Origin: Lujinxingia vulgaris
GTDB lineage: Bacteria; Myxococcota_A; Bradymonadia; Bradymonadales; Bradymonadaceae
Assembly (NCBI RefSeq): GCF_007997005.1
Contig: NZ_VOSL01000148.1
Location: 57,690 to 121,689 of the forward strand
Direction of reading: 5' to 3'
DNA length: 64,000 bases
Shown: positions 7,639 to 17,811 of the stretch, in pieces
How the letters are laid out: every line of letters starts with the position of its first letter
How positions within the stretch are numbered: position 1 is the stretch's first letter
Program-made: the position numbers and the translations under genes
Notes under the pieces: generated by a model
Database searches by the model: none
Told to the model about the DNA's origin: nothing
What the model saw: the letters and a program-made list of their open reading frames with translations, nothing else

Positions 7639-7764
7639 AGGCACACCACACTGCAAGGTGAGTCGCGCTGCGAATGCCTCTGAATCTAAGAGTATTTTAA
7701 ACTTCACAAAGCGGACGTCCTCCCCCCTCTCGTTTCAACGCACCTCATCAACTCTGAAGCAGCC

Positions 7765-8757
7765 TTAGCCCGCAGCCTTGCGATAGCCCTCAAACGCGGC
7801 CTCAAACTCCGCTACCACCTCGGCCGCCGGGCGCACGCCCTCAATGACGTCGACGCTCTTTCCGGCCTGCCAGTAATCGTTGTAGCCCCCATCACGCGTG
7901 GCGCCCCGGCCAAGCGACCACACCGAACGCGCCGCATAATAACTGCGCACCCAGTGCTTAAAGCGCGGGCTCTGCAGAAGTCGCCGCGCGATCGGCCCCA
8001 CCTCCGTGCCCACCCGCTCCACAAAGGGGGTGCGAATCACCGAGACGGGCACCCCGGAGATGCGACGAGTCAGTACGATGTCTTCTTTGCCCGCGTTGAC
8101 GATGGCCTGCTTGTAGTCGACGTGCGCGCTGCATTCCTCGGTCGCAATAAAGCGCGTGCCCAGCTGCACCGCCTCATAGCCCTGCTCCAGCGCCTGCACA
8201 AAACCCTCGGGCCCGCCCACCCCGCCGGCCATCACCAGCGGCACGCCCAGATCGCTGAGCTCCTCATAGAGCTCGCCGGCGTCCTTACTGCCGGCGTGCC
8301 CGCCGGCCCGACCGTTGACGCAGATCAACCCGTCGACACCGGCCTCCAGCGCCTTAAGCGCCCACTTGCGCTCAGTCACATCGTGGTAGACCACCCCGCC
8401 GACCGCGTGCACCTTCTCGACCACCCAGTCCGGGTTGCCCAGCGCCGTCACAAAGAAACGCACGCCTTCTTCCAGCGCGATGTCGATCCACTTGCGCATG
8501 CGCTCCTCGTAGATCTTCGAGGACTTCTCCACCAGCGCGTTAAACCCCACCGCCCCGCCCTGGTTCTTCGCCTGAATCTCCCGCAAGGACTGGCGGAGAT
8601 CGAGCCGGTGCGCAAACGCAATCGAGAGGGGCTGCACCACCGCCACCGCCCCGGCGGCCACCACCGCCCCCACAAGCTCCGGGTTGGAGCAGGGGTACAT
8701 CGCCCCGCAGATCACCGGGACACGCGCCCCGGTATGCGCCAGAAACCGCTCACTCAT
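7765..8757 (-). CDS. Nitronate monooxygenase family protein (FMN-dependent)
   Basis: 330 residues from ATG 8757, preceded by GAGGAG about 9 bases upstream; the 17-residue extension of the open frame lacks such a site. The sequence follows a TIM barrel of the nitronate monooxygenase / 2-nitropropane dioxygenase family. It opens with an ICGAMYPCSNPELV segment, has VDGLICVNGRAGGHAG for phosphate/FMN binding, and continues with MAGGVGGPEGFVQALEQGYEAVQLGTRFIATEE. Such enzymes oxidise alkyl nitronates such as propionate-3-nitronate; many members have unknown substrates, and enoyl-reductase-like relatives exist. It is cytoplasmic and monocistronic, 57 bases upstream of a minus-strand terminator belonging to the next gene. 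Confidence 0.85.
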   Translation of the reverse strand: MSERFLAHTGARVPVICGAMYPCSNPELVGAVVAAGAVAVVQPLSIAFAHRLDLRQSLREIQAKNQGGAVGFNALVEKSSKIYEERMRKWIDIALEEGVRFFVTALGNPDWVVEKVHAVGGVVYHDVTERKWALKALEAGVDGLICVNGRAGGHAGSKDAGELYEELSDLGVPLVMAGGVGGPEGFVQALEQGYEAVQLGTRFIATEECSAHVDYKQAIVNAGKEDIVLTRRISGVPVSVIRTPFVERVGTEVGPIARRLLQSPRFKHWVRSYYAARSVWSLGRGATRDGGYNDYWQAGKSVDVIEGVRPAAEVVAEFEAAFEGYRKAAG

Positions 8758-8806
8758 CGCTCTCTCCTCATCCCACAGCGTTGCCGCTCTATCAGGCCAC
8801 CTCATC

Positions 8807-8837
8807 AAAAAAACCGCGCCCGCTTCAGCGGGCGCGG
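8807..8837 (-). terminator. Rho-independent terminator of the lipoprotein operon
   Basis: A 10-bp GC stem (8814-8823 with 8828-8837) and a 4-base loop. Read on the minus strand it is followed by seven T (A at 8807-8813). It ends the operon transcribed from about 11.1 kb. Confidence 0.85.
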
Positions 8838-8895
8838 CTTTGCAACTTAAGCCAGCTGGGCGTTTTCGACCAGCGCCCGGCCATTCTCGTCAAAC

Positions 8896-10506
8896 TCAGG
8901 GCAGCGTCGGCACGCCCATCTGCACCGAGTCGACCGGCGCCACACCAAAGGAGGGGCCGTAGTCAAAGGGTCGCCAGAAGTTGTTGTTCACCAGCGAACG
9001 GCTCTGCGAGTGCGCCTCAACGCCGCGCTGATAGAGTGTCACGGTCGCCGTCGAGTTCCCGTAGGCCTGATCATTGTAATAATGCACGCCCACCCGATAC
9101 GAGAAGCCCGGCAGCGCGGTCTCCTGGCTGATCATCTCTCCGGTCTCTCCGTAGAGATCATCGATGACCAGCGCAACGCGGCCGTCATGCCAGACCTGCT
9201 CCAGCTCTCTCCAGAACACACACCAGGGGGCGGCGCTCCCGACCCCGTCGAGCTGCCCGTCCTCATGGCAGAGGTAGATGTCCATATCGGTGCCCACACC
9301 ATTGCCAGGCACAGGCACGTTAGGGTTCTCCCAGGTCAGCGTGATCACCGCGTCGTTCGCCCCGAAGGGGCTCTCAATGACGTCCACCGGCAACATCTCA
9401 GGAGCACAGGCCAGGTCGAGCTGCTCATCATGAAGTTTCAGCCCGATGACGTAGCTTCCCAGCTCCGCGAGCTGCACCCGGGTCGGCGCCTCATCGCTGC
9501 GGTCATAAAACACCGGGGTTGTCGCCCCGCTCGGTGTCTCCACCACGAACCACTGCACGCTGAAACGCGCCTCGGCGTAGGGTCCGTCCACATTCAAATC
9601 GAAGAGCCCACCGGTGGCCTCGGTCGGGTTTGCGGACTCCACGGCCGTAAAGCTCGGCGCCCCCACAGGCGTCACCACCGGGCAATCCGGCGAGAGCGCT
9701 TGAAGCGCACCGCTGAGCCCGAAACGGAACTCACCGGGAGCGTCGATCACACCGACCACGAGCTCGCCACTTAAGTCCGCTTCATACGGGTCAAAGGTCA
9801 CCGAGAAGCTCAGCGTACGCCCCTCTTCGATGCGTGCCGGCCAGCCGCTGACGCTGCCGATCGTCAGAGTGTAGGCGTCGCCTTCCACCTCCAGCGAATC
9901 CACGCGCGTGGGCTCGGCTCCGTCACACAGGCGAACTTCAAAGTCCACCGTCGTCGCACTCGCCAGCTCTCCAAAGTCGATATCGCCGCCTGCCGGCGCG
10001 CCATCCGTCCAGATCTCGACGCAGGTCTCGGGCTCATCCGCATCGGGTTCATCGGCGTCGGGCTCATCCGCGTCAGGCTCATCCGCGTCAGGTTCATCCG
10101 CATCAGGTTCATCCGCGTCAGGCTCATCCGCGTCAGGCTCATCCGCGTCAGGCTCATCCGCGTCGGGCTCATCGGCGTCGGGCTCATCAGCATCGGGCTC
10201 ATCGGCGTCAGGCTCATCCGCGTCAGGCTCATCCGCATCGGGCTCATCGGCGTCAGGCTCATCGGAGTCAGGCTCATCGGCGTCAGGCTCATCCGCATCG
10301 GGCTCATCGGCGTCAGGCTCATCGGCGTCAGGCTCATCCGCGTCGAGGTCATCACCCGCGTCGCCCGTATCGCCAGTATCATCTTCCACCGACACATCGT
10401 CATTGAGATCCCAGGCGTCCGGGCTGCGACGATTCTCAGAATCATCGCTACAGGCCGCTGCCATCAGCGAGACCATCATCACCATCACAAATCGTTTGCT
10501 CATCAT
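8896..10506 (-). CDS. Lipoprotein with long Asp-Glu-Pro-Asp-Ala repeat stalk
   Basis: 536 residues from ATG 10506, with AGGAGG just upstream. The signal peptide ends in the lipobox AAAC (Cys ~19). An acidic stalk follows: 21 consecutive DEP units, nearly all DEPDA and one DEPDS. It gives way to a ~350-residue beta-rich region beginning ETCVEIWTDGAP. That region contains a domain resembling bacterial Ig-like or choice-of-anchor modules (FGELASATTVDFEVRLCDGAEPTRVDSLEVEG) and an end with GTDMDIYLCHEDGQLDG and FSYRVGVHYYNDQAYG. The stalk should be extended and could bind calcium. The ribosome binding site overlaps the stop codon of the upstream Cys-rich lipoprotein gene, so the two are translationally coupled. 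Cell-surface structural or adhesive role is inferred. Confidence 0.85.
   Translation of the reverse strand: MMSKRFVMVMMVSLMAAACSDDSENRRSPDAWDLNDDVSVEDDTGDTGDAGDDLDADEPDADEPDADEPDADEPDADEPDSDEPDADEPDADEPDADEPDADEPDADEPDADEPDADEPDADEPDADEPDADEPDADEPDADEPDADEPDADEPDADEPETCVEIWTDGAPAGGDIDFGELASATTVDFEVRLCDGAEPTRVDSLEVEGDAYTLTIGSVSGWPARIEEGRTLSFSVTFDPYEADLSGELVVGVIDAPGEFRFGLSGALQALSPDCPVVTPVGAPSFTAVESANPTEATGGLFDLNVDGPYAEARFSVQWFVVETPSGATTPVFYDRSDEAPTRVQLAELGSYVIGLKLHDEQLDLACAPEMLPVDVIESPFGANDAVITLTWENPNVPVPGNGVGTDMDIYLCHEDGQLDGVGSAAPWCVFWRELEQVWHDGRVALVIDDLYGETGEMISQETALPGFSYRVGVHYYNDQAYGNSTATVTLYQRGVEAHSQSRSLVNNNFWRPFDYGPSFGVAPVDSVQMGVPTLP
10030..10338 (-). repeat. 15-bp coding tandem repeat (DEPDA units)
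   Basis: Twenty 15-bp units plus a final 9-base DEP, all in frame within the lipoprotein gene. Units differ only at third positions and at one Ser codon (DEPDS). Slipped-strand mispairing would change stalk length in steps of five residues without shifting the frame. Confidence 0.95.
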
Positions 10507-10516
10507 GGTCTCCTCC

Positions 10517-11107
10517 TCAGAGCTGCAGGCAGATGCCGCCAAAGCAGAAACTTCCATTGGGGCACCGCGGATCTACGCCGTCGGTGCATCCCTCGCACAG
10601 CCCCAATGAGCCGCAGGTTAGCTCGGGGTGACAGGCGGTCTCGGTACAGAGGGAGCCGGCAACCTCACAGGTCAGCGTGTCCGGATTGCACACCTCGCCA
10701 GGCTCGCAGGTCGCGGCATCATTCGGATCGCAGGTCTCCGGCTCAGGCTCGCCAGCGTAAAGTACGCCGTCGGTGTCATTGCCCTCACGGCAGGCCCCGG
10801 CCTCACAGACCTCGCCATCGCCGCAATCTGCCGGAGATTCACACTCCAGCGTCGCCACGCACTGACCGGCCGCGTCGCAGGTCGCGCTTCCCGGGCAATG
10901 TGCGTTGGTCTCACAGGGCGCGCATGCGCAGAGATCTTGATTAAAATAAGGCGTCGGTGCCTGGCAGCTCTCCACCACGCAGGCGCTGGACGCCTGCGTG
11001 ACTTGCCCGGCGGCGTCTTCCTCAGCCGCCTCGGAGCAGCCGCTGAGCGCAACCAGCGCCAGCGCTGCAGCCAGTACACCCTGGCCCATCCACATTCGCA
11101 TCGACAT
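10517..11107 (-). CDS. Cysteine-rich lipoprotein
   Basis: 196 residues. Signal peptide with lipobox LSGC (Cys24), then about 24 further cysteines spread over five or six short modules of the type CxxxxxCPGxxxCxxxxxC. This resembles the Cys-rich modules found in many myxobacterial and bradymonad surface lipoproteins (CETNAHCPGSATCDAAGQC, DCGDGEVCEAGAC, CEPGEVCNPDTLTC). The spacing suggests disulfide-stabilised EGF-like folds in an oxidising, extracytoplasmic place. It is the first gene of an operon with the DEP-repeat lipoprotein, whose start codon lies 10 bases downstream. No enzyme motif is visible; binding or structural function is likely. Confidence 0.82.
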   Translation of the reverse strand: MSMRMWMGQGVLAAALALVALSGCSEAAEEDAAGQVTQASSACVVESCQAPTPYFNQDLCACAPCETNAHCPGSATCDAAGQCVATLECESPADCGDGEVCEAGACREGNDTDGVLYAGEPEPETCDPNDAATCEPGEVCNPDTLTCEVAGSLCTETACHPELTCGSLGLCEGCTDGVDPRCPNGSFCFGGICLQL

Positions 11108-11411
11108 GGTATCTTCTCCATAAAACAGGCGCGCGGGCCGGCCCTGCCGGCCTCGCTCGCGCTGCGGTCCTTACCGCTCATTGACGTGTCTTCTAACCTA
11201 TCGCCCCCACCTTACACCCGCCCCCCGCGCCGCAGCGAGGATGCCTTGCTCATCGCTTCATCGCACCGCACTTGAACCACCTGTGGGGGCGTGGAAGGAT
11301 GCCAGCGCTTCGGCACACACCTGGTGTGCACGCGAGACGTACGCGGGCGCTTAGTATTCACGATATGCCTGTCTTTTTTCAAACTCGCCCCCCCATCCTC
11401 CCGAGAAACGT
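11108..11411. other. Intergenic region between divergent lipoprotein operon and tesB
   Basis: 304 bases with no supported gene. It must hold the promoters of both divergent transcripts. I see GC-rich inverted segments near 11130-11160 but no confident promoter or RNA structure. Confidence 0.4.
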
Positions 11412-12281
11412 ATGACCGAAGTCCTTCAACAACTCGTCGATCTGCTCGCCTTAGAGCGCATCGAAGTCAACCTCTTCCGCGGCCACTCCCAGGATCTGGG
11501 CTGGGGCCAGGTTTTTGGCGGGCAGGTGCTGGGCCAGGCCCTGTCTGCGGCCACGCAGACCGTGCCCGAAGATCGCTACGTGCACTCGCTGCACGGCTAC
11601 TTTCTGCTGCTGGGCGACGTCAACACCCCCATCGTCTACGACGTCGATCGCATCCGCGATGGCGGAAGTTTCACCACCCGGCGCGTCGTCGCGATTCAGC
11701 ACGGTCGCCCCATCTTCAGCATGTCCGCATCCTTTCAGAAAGCGCAGCCGGGCTACGACCACCAGGATGAGATGCCCGACGTCAAGGGCCCCGAAGGGCT
11801 CCTCTCCCAGGTCGAGCTCAGCCGCCGCATCGCCGATGAGATCCCCTCACCGCTGCGCGAGCGCTTTACCGCCGACTCCCCCATTGAGATTCGGCCGGTG
11901 CGCCCGATGAACTACCTCAAGCCCACCATCCGCGAGCCCCAGAGCGCGGCCTGGTACAAATCCGCAGGCACCCTCCCCGACACCCCGGGCATCCACCAGT
12001 CGATGGCCGCCTACGCCTCCGACTTCAACTTCCTGGCCACCGCGATGTACCCCCACGGCGTCTCCTGGCTGATGCCCTCGATGCAGGTCGCAAGCCTCGA
12101 CCACGCGATGTGGTTCCACCGCCCCTTCCGCTTCGACGACTGGCTTTTGCACCACGTGGAGAGCCCTTCCGCCAGCGGGGGCCGGGGGCTTGTGCGCGGA
12201 CGCATGTTCAACCAGAAAGGCGAACTCGTCGCCTCCACCGCGCAGGAAGGCCTGATGCGCCCGCGACGCAAGAAGAAGTGA
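11412..12281 (+). CDS. tesB: Acyl-CoA thioesterase II
   Basis: 289 residues, the normal length of TesB. It is a double hotdog protein: first hotdog opening LFRGHSQDLGWGQVFGGQVLGQAL and HSLHGYFLLLGD, second containing YASDFNFLATAM with the catalytic Asp and SLDHAMWFHRPFRFDDWLLHHVESPSASGGRGLVRG, which supplies the Ser/Thr and Gln-type positions of the family. It hydrolyses medium- and long-chain acyl-CoA to free acid and CoA in the cytoplasm. In this genome it probably balances the beta-oxidation genes found at 31-41 kb. It ends in a basic RPRRKKK tail. It converges on the ABC-F gene, 28 bases away. Confidence 0.93.
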   Translation: MTEVLQQLVDLLALERIEVNLFRGHSQDLGWGQVFGGQVLGQALSAATQTVPEDRYVHSLHGYFLLLGDVNTPIVYDVDRIRDGGSFTTRRVVAIQHGRPIFSMSASFQKAQPGYDHQDEMPDVKGPEGLLSQVELSRRIADEIPSPLRERFTADSPIEIRPVRPMNYLKPTIREPQSAAWYKSAGTLPDTPGIHQSMAAYASDFNFLATAMYPHGVSWLMPSMQVASLDHAMWFHRPFRFDDWLLHHVESPSASGGRGLVRGRMFNQKGELVASTAQEGLMRPRRKKK

Positions 12282-12309
12282 CCTCCCCCCGGGTGTCGCG
12301 GCAGCGCAC

Positions 12310-13953
<1,644 letters not shown>

Positions 13954-14074
13954 GTGTTGCTCCTGCGCAAAAGACCGATGGCTTCGCTCTCCTAACACCA
14001 ACCCCCGGCAAAGACCACCATCGCCGCGCTCCGGTTGTTCCCACCGACTCTTCTTATCGCCCCCGGACCTCGCA

Positions 14075-14115
14075 CAAAAAATCCGAAGCTCGGGAGCATC
14101 TCCTGAACTTCGGAT
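14075..14115 (-). terminator. Rho-independent terminator of the zinc-protease gene
   Basis: ATCCGAAG (14081-14088) pairs with CTTCGGAT (14108-14115), with further pairing inside. On the minus strand six T follow (A at 14075-14080). It lies 114 bases beyond the protease stop codon. Confidence 0.75.
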
Positions 14116-14229
14116 CATGGGTTTCGACAGGCTGATCGCCAATCTTCTCCGAGAAGACGCATGACAGAGCGCCTTAAAAAACGTTCGCCGCATCCGCCTT
14201 CCCCGAGCCTTTTCTAAGGTTCATATGCC

Positions 14230-14919
14230 TCAGCGCCGCCCGCCGAGAAGTCCGGCCCGCCAGGCCCAGTAGAGCAGCTGCAGCACCGCCGCCACAGCCG
14301 CGGCCACATAGGTCGCCGCCGCGGCATTAAGCACCTTGGCCACCCCGCGCGCCTCCTCCCCGGTGACAAAGCCCTGCTCATTGAGCACCCGCTTTGCGCG
14401 CGCCGACGCATCAAACTCCACCGGCAGGGTCACCAGCGTAAACGCCACCGCCCCGCCAAAGAGCACAATACCCACGGTCGCCAGGCCGCTGATGCCGATG
14501 ACGATCCCGGCGATGGTGATCCACAGCCCCAGGTTGGTGCCGATGTTGGCCACCGGCACCATCTTCTGGCGCAACTTCATCATCGCGTAGCCCTCCTGAT
14601 GCTGGATGGCGTGGCCCACCTCATGGGCGGCGATGCCAGCCGCCGCCACCGAGCGCCCGTTGTAGATATCCGGGCTCAAGCGAAGCATCTTCGCGCTCGG
14701 GTCGTAATGGTCGGACAACATCCCCTGCACCGGCTCAATGCCCACATCGCGAATGCCCCGCGCATCGAGGATCGCCTGGGCGATCTGCTGGCCGGTCAGC
14801 CCCCGGCTGGTGGGCACTTGGCTCCACGTGCTGAACGCCGACTTCACCCAGGCCTGCGCCCCCATGCTCAGCACAAAACCCACACCGAGAATCACGAGAT
14901 AAACAGGATCGAAAAACAT
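14230..14919 (-). CDS. Membrane zinc metallopeptidase, YugP type
   Basis: 229 residues from ATG 14919, preceded by AGGAGG at a good distance; the upstream 19-residue extension lacks support. There is an N-terminal transmembrane helix (VYLVILGVGFVLSMG), a cytosolic or periplasmic catalytic part, then two or three hydrophobic helices (LWITIAGIVIGISGLATVGIVLFGG is split over two). The zinc site is HEVGH (~99-103), with the following AIQHQEGY and the MLSDHYDPS...LRLS segment typical of the YugP / DUF2268-like neutral zinc metallopeptidase group. The late VEFDASARAK supplies the third ligand in this family. Substrates are unknown; membrane protein quality control is the usual suggestion. It stands alone with its own terminator. 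Confidence 0.88.
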   Translation of the reverse strand: MFFDPVYLVILGVGFVLSMGAQAWVKSAFSTWSQVPTSRGLTGQQIAQAILDARGIRDVGIEPVQGMLSDHYDPSAKMLRLSPDIYNGRSVAAAGIAAHEVGHAIQHQEGYAMMKLRQKMVPVANIGTNLGLWITIAGIVIGISGLATVGIVLFGGAVAFTLVTLPVEFDASARAKRVLNEQGFVTGEEARGVAKVLNAAAATYVAAAVAAVLQLLYWAWRAGLLGGRR

Positions 14920-14939
14920 GGTCTGACCTCCTACACAAG

Positions 14940-14963
14940 GGGCCGGCACGAAAGCGCCGGCCC
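14940..14963 (-). terminator. GC hairpin between TPR gene and protease gene
   Basis: GGGCCGGC (14940-14947) pairs with GCCGGCCC (14956-14963). Only weak T-richness follows on the minus strand. It lies 71 bases beyond the TPR gene stop and may end that operon. Confidence 0.4.
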
Positions 14964-15033
14964 TTTCTGGGTCCATTTCGTCGGGCTGAACGTATACACA
15001 GCCCCCGGGGGGTCAATCCGATTTTCACCGGCC

Positions 15034-16119
15034 TCAACGCAGCGCCGCCTCCAGCTCGCGGGCGGCCTCCTCATAGCGCCCCAGCGCCTGCAAAAGCTGA
15101 GCGCGAAGCACGCCGGCGCGCGCGTCGGTGGCCTCATCCCAGCCGGCCTGCGCGCGAAAGCGATCCAGCGCGGTGAGCGCCTCGGCAGGCTGAGCGCCGG
15201 CGGCCAGCGCTGCCACCCGATACCAGCCCACAAATCGCAGGTCGGGGTTGGCCTCGGCGGCCTCACCCGCACGCCTTGCTGCCCGCTCATAGCGCCCGTC
15301 CACCAGCGCTTCGGCCGCCTCCACCACCATCAGCCGCCGCTCCACCATATCGGCCACGAGCGCATCGCCCGTCAGCTCCGAGGCCAGCTGCAGCCGCTCT
15401 CGCTGCACCGCCCAGTCCGTCTGGGTCAGCGTAGGAACAAGCCCGGAGGCCTCTCCCAGAAGTCGCGCGTCATGCTCATCGAGCAGACGCTGCGCCAGGC
15501 GAGCCTGCACGCTGCCAAGCTCCGGGGCCGCATACCCCATGCGTAACACCGTGCGGTAGAGCCCGTAGGCCCCGCCCCCCGACGCCGTCAACGCCTGCCC
15601 GCGATTGAGCTCCCGCTCCAGCGCCTCCAACGCCTGACGCTGCGAACCGGGCACCACATAGCCCTCGCCGCCGGCCTGGGTCGCGGCCATGCGGCGCTCC
15701 GAGCGCACCTGCTCGGCGTCGGCGGCCTGCGGCGCCAGCCTCAGATAGTGATCATAGTGATGGGTCGCCTCGGCGTAGCGCTCCATCCAGAAGTTCGCGC
15801 GCGCCAGATTGCGATAGGCCTGCGCCCGCTCCGGGAGCACCTGCGCCGCCTCGATAAAGCGCTGGCGAGCCGTCTCATAGTCGCCCCCATTATAGGCATC
15901 GGTCCCCTGAGCAAGGATCGCGTCATAGGCCGCCGAGCGCTCACCACCCTCGACAGATTCCCCTTTAAGATCAGGAACTTGCGCATCATCAACCACCTCG
16001 GAGACGCGCCCCTCCTCCGCCTCACTCCCCGGCTCCTGAGCCAGCGCCGGGCTCGTCGCCACAAGGCACACGCCCACCCACGACGCGCTCGCCAGTGACA
16101 TCCATCGTCTGATGCTCAT
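15034..16119 (-). CDS. Periplasmic TPR-repeat protein
   Basis: 361 residues. A signal peptide ends near ATSPALAQ (cleavage ~28), then an acidic linker and TPR-like repeats: AYDAILAQGTDAYNGGDYETARQRFIEAAQVLPERAQAYRNLARANFWMERYAEATHHYDHYLRLAP is split here into two recognisable units around residues 64-130. Weaker helical repeats, rich in Ala, Leu, Arg and Glu, continue to the end (RYEEAARELEAAL). Its ATG overlaps the stop codon of the upstream PEGA gene by 4 bases (ATGA), so the two are coupled and probably act together at the outer membrane. TPR proteins are scaffolds; no enzyme motif is present. Confidence 0.8.
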   Translation of the reverse strand: MSIRRWMSLASASWVGVCLVATSPALAQEPGSEAEEGRVSEVVDDAQVPDLKGESVEGGERSAAYDAILAQGTDAYNGGDYETARQRFIEAAQVLPERAQAYRNLARANFWMERYAEATHHYDHYLRLAPQAADAEQVRSERRMAATQAGGEGYVVPGSQRQALEALERELNRGQALTASGGGAYGLYRTVLRMGYAAPELGSVQARLAQRLLDEHDARLLGEASGLVPTLTQTDWAVQRERLQLASELTGDALVADMVERRLMVVEAAEALVDGRYERAARRAGEAAEANPDLRFVGWYRVAALAAGAQPAEALTALDRFRAQAGWDEATDARAGVLRAQLLQALGRYEEAARELEAALR

Positions 16120-17711
16120 AGCTGCTCCGGGGGTTGGGGGCTCAGGCCCGGGATCTGCGGAATGCCCACCCCGACCATCACGCCAAAGAGGTGCTGCGCG
16201 CCCTGCTCACGTCCCAGGTAGATCTCGGTGCGGTAGCTGACACCGACCGACCAGCGCGGGTCGAAGTGGTAACGAACCCCGGCTCCCAGCGACCAGAACG
16301 CGCGCGCCTGAGAGAGGATCACAGACGCCTCGCTGCCGGCTGGCCACGCCCGCAGCCGCTCCCAGTTCACGCCCAGGCCCGCCTCCACGTGCGGGACGAG
16401 GTTTTGCCAGATGAAGCGGAAGCGAAGCTGCAGAGGTCGAAGCGAGATAAGCTCCCGTCGCTCCACCTGGGCCACCACGCTCCCACCGCCCGGCCGCGTC
16501 CACAGCTCAGCCTCCTCGTTCACGCCCCCACCGGCATAACTCAGCGAGAGCAGCGTCAACCCCAGCTGCTCCCCCTCCCAGATCGCGTCGAGGCGAAGCC
16601 CTCCCGCCCCCAGCGTGCGCCGAGATCGCGCCTCCAGCTGACCCTCCTCACGCCACCCTTCAAAACTGTACTCCAACCCCTCAAGATCCCCGCGGGTCTG
16701 CCGCGGCGCGCTGCGATGAAAACCCAGCTCCACCCCGGCGCTGACCTGCAGGCGGTTGGCCACCAGCGCCGCCACATCGATCTCGCGCAGCAGGCTGCTC
16801 GGGTTGGTCATCGTCACCGTCGTCTCGGTCAGCCGCGCCGGCGCCACATCGACCACCTGGGTCAGCGGCTCATACCCCTCGGCGCGTACCTCCACGGCGT
16901 AGCGCCCGGCAGGCAGCTCTAACAGCTCGGCGGCGCGCCCCATCGGGGCGTCCTGAATCCAGATCTCCGCGTTATCCGGCGCCCCCAGTACCCGCAACCT
17001 CCCGGGGAGCTCCTCCAGCGACTCGCTCAGACGAACCGCCTCGCCACTGCCAACCTCCACCTCACCATCGACGCGCTCGTACCCCTCCAGCGCCAGACGA
17101 TACGCGTAGCGGCCCACCGCCCGCTGACCGCTCCAGGGCGTCTGACCGACCACCTCGCCATCAAGCCACACCTGCGCTCCGTCTGGCTCGCTCTCCACCG
17201 AGATCACCCCGGAGGCATCAAAAAGTTCGCGCACAAGCTCAAAGCCCGCCGCTCGCCCCTCTCGCTCCGCCAGGCTGCCGCTTGAGACCTGCGCCCCTCG
17301 CCAGTCCACAATCTCGTAGTTAACTTCCAACTGACGCGCCTGACGCACGACCTCCACCCGCACCAGGAGCTCCACCCCCAGCGCGTCCATCGCCAGCGCC
17401 GTGGCCGATCCGCAGGGCTCCACCCCCAGCGCACAGCTCGGCCAGGGTCGAACCTGCGCACGAACCCGCGCCTCCACGTCCTCCGGGGTTAAAAGATGCC
17501 GCGAACGCTCCGTCGAAAGCGCCTGCGCCACCCCCTCGATCACCGCCTCGGTGGCCTCGCCATCAAAGCGCCAGGCCACGCTGCGGGCCGGCTCCGAGGG
17601 CTGCGCCGCCGCCGGCGAGGCCATTACCATCGCCACAACGCTCAGCACCACCATGCTCAAAAAAGTCGCAACGACGCGACCTTGCGACCTTTTTCGTGCC
17701 ACCGCCTCCAC
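16116..17711 (-). CDS. PEGA-domain protein with C-terminal beta-barrel-like region
   Basis: 531 residues from a GTG start. The hydrophobic signal (LSMVVLSVVAMVMASPAAA) predicts export. Residues ~40-165 form an alpha/beta region like those that precede PEGA domains. Two PEGA repeats follow: GVISVESEPDGAQVWLDGEVVGQTP is the core of the first (~170-235), and GRLRVLGAPDNAEIWIQDAPMG begins the second (~236-305). The C-terminal ~220 residues have alternating strands and aromatic ends (RRELISLRPLQLRFRF, GVRYHFDPRWSVGVSYRTEIY), as in outer-membrane barrels. PEGA modules are surface or periplasmic and often occur in myxobacterial envelope proteins. It overlaps the TPR gene by 4 bases. The exact start is uncertain because GTG codons cluster there. 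Confidence 0.75.
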   Translation of the reverse strand: MEAVARKRSQGRVVATFLSMVVLSVVAMVMASPAAAQPSEPARSVAWRFDGEATEAVIEGVAQALSTERSRHLLTPEDVEARVRAQVRPWPSCALGVEPCGSATALAMDALGVELLVRVEVVRQARQLEVNYEIVDWRGAQVSSGSLAEREGRAAGFELVRELFDASGVISVESEPDGAQVWLDGEVVGQTPWSGQRAVGRYAYRLALEGYERVDGEVEVGSGEAVRLSESLEELPGRLRVLGAPDNAEIWIQDAPMGRAAELLELPAGRYAVEVRAEGYEPLTQVVDVAPARLTETTVTMTNPSSLLREIDVAALVANRLQVSAGVELGFHRSAPRQTRGDLEGLEYSFEGWREEGQLEARSRRTLGAGGLRLDAIWEGEQLGLTLLSLSYAGGGVNEEAELWTRPGGGSVVAQVERRELISLRPLQLRFRFIWQNLVPHVEAGLGVNWERLRAWPAGSEASVILSQARAFWSLGAGVRYHFDPRWSVGVSYRTEIYLGREQGAQHLFGVMVGVGIPQIPGLSPQPPEQL

Positions 17712-17811
17712 CTCGCGCTATGCTTGTCTATCCGCCGGGGGACCGACGATCACGCCGGGCGGCGTCGTATCGCGCTGCCCCGGCACCACTTTTGAGTCCG
17801 GGAGGTATCGC

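Noticed and set aside
10021..10350. Repetitive block that looks like a direct-repeat array
   Set aside because: The unit is 15 bp without spacers and lies in frame in a lipoprotein gene; it is a coding minisatellite, not a CRISPR array.
9908..10609. Plus-strand frame rich in Ser/Gly/Ala through the DEP repeat
   Set aside because: It is the antisense reading of the lipoprotein repeat; no ribosome site or terminator supports it.
13954..14193. 80-residue N-terminal extension of the ABC-F protein
   Set aside because: No family similarity, and the GTG at 13953 has a good ribosome site.
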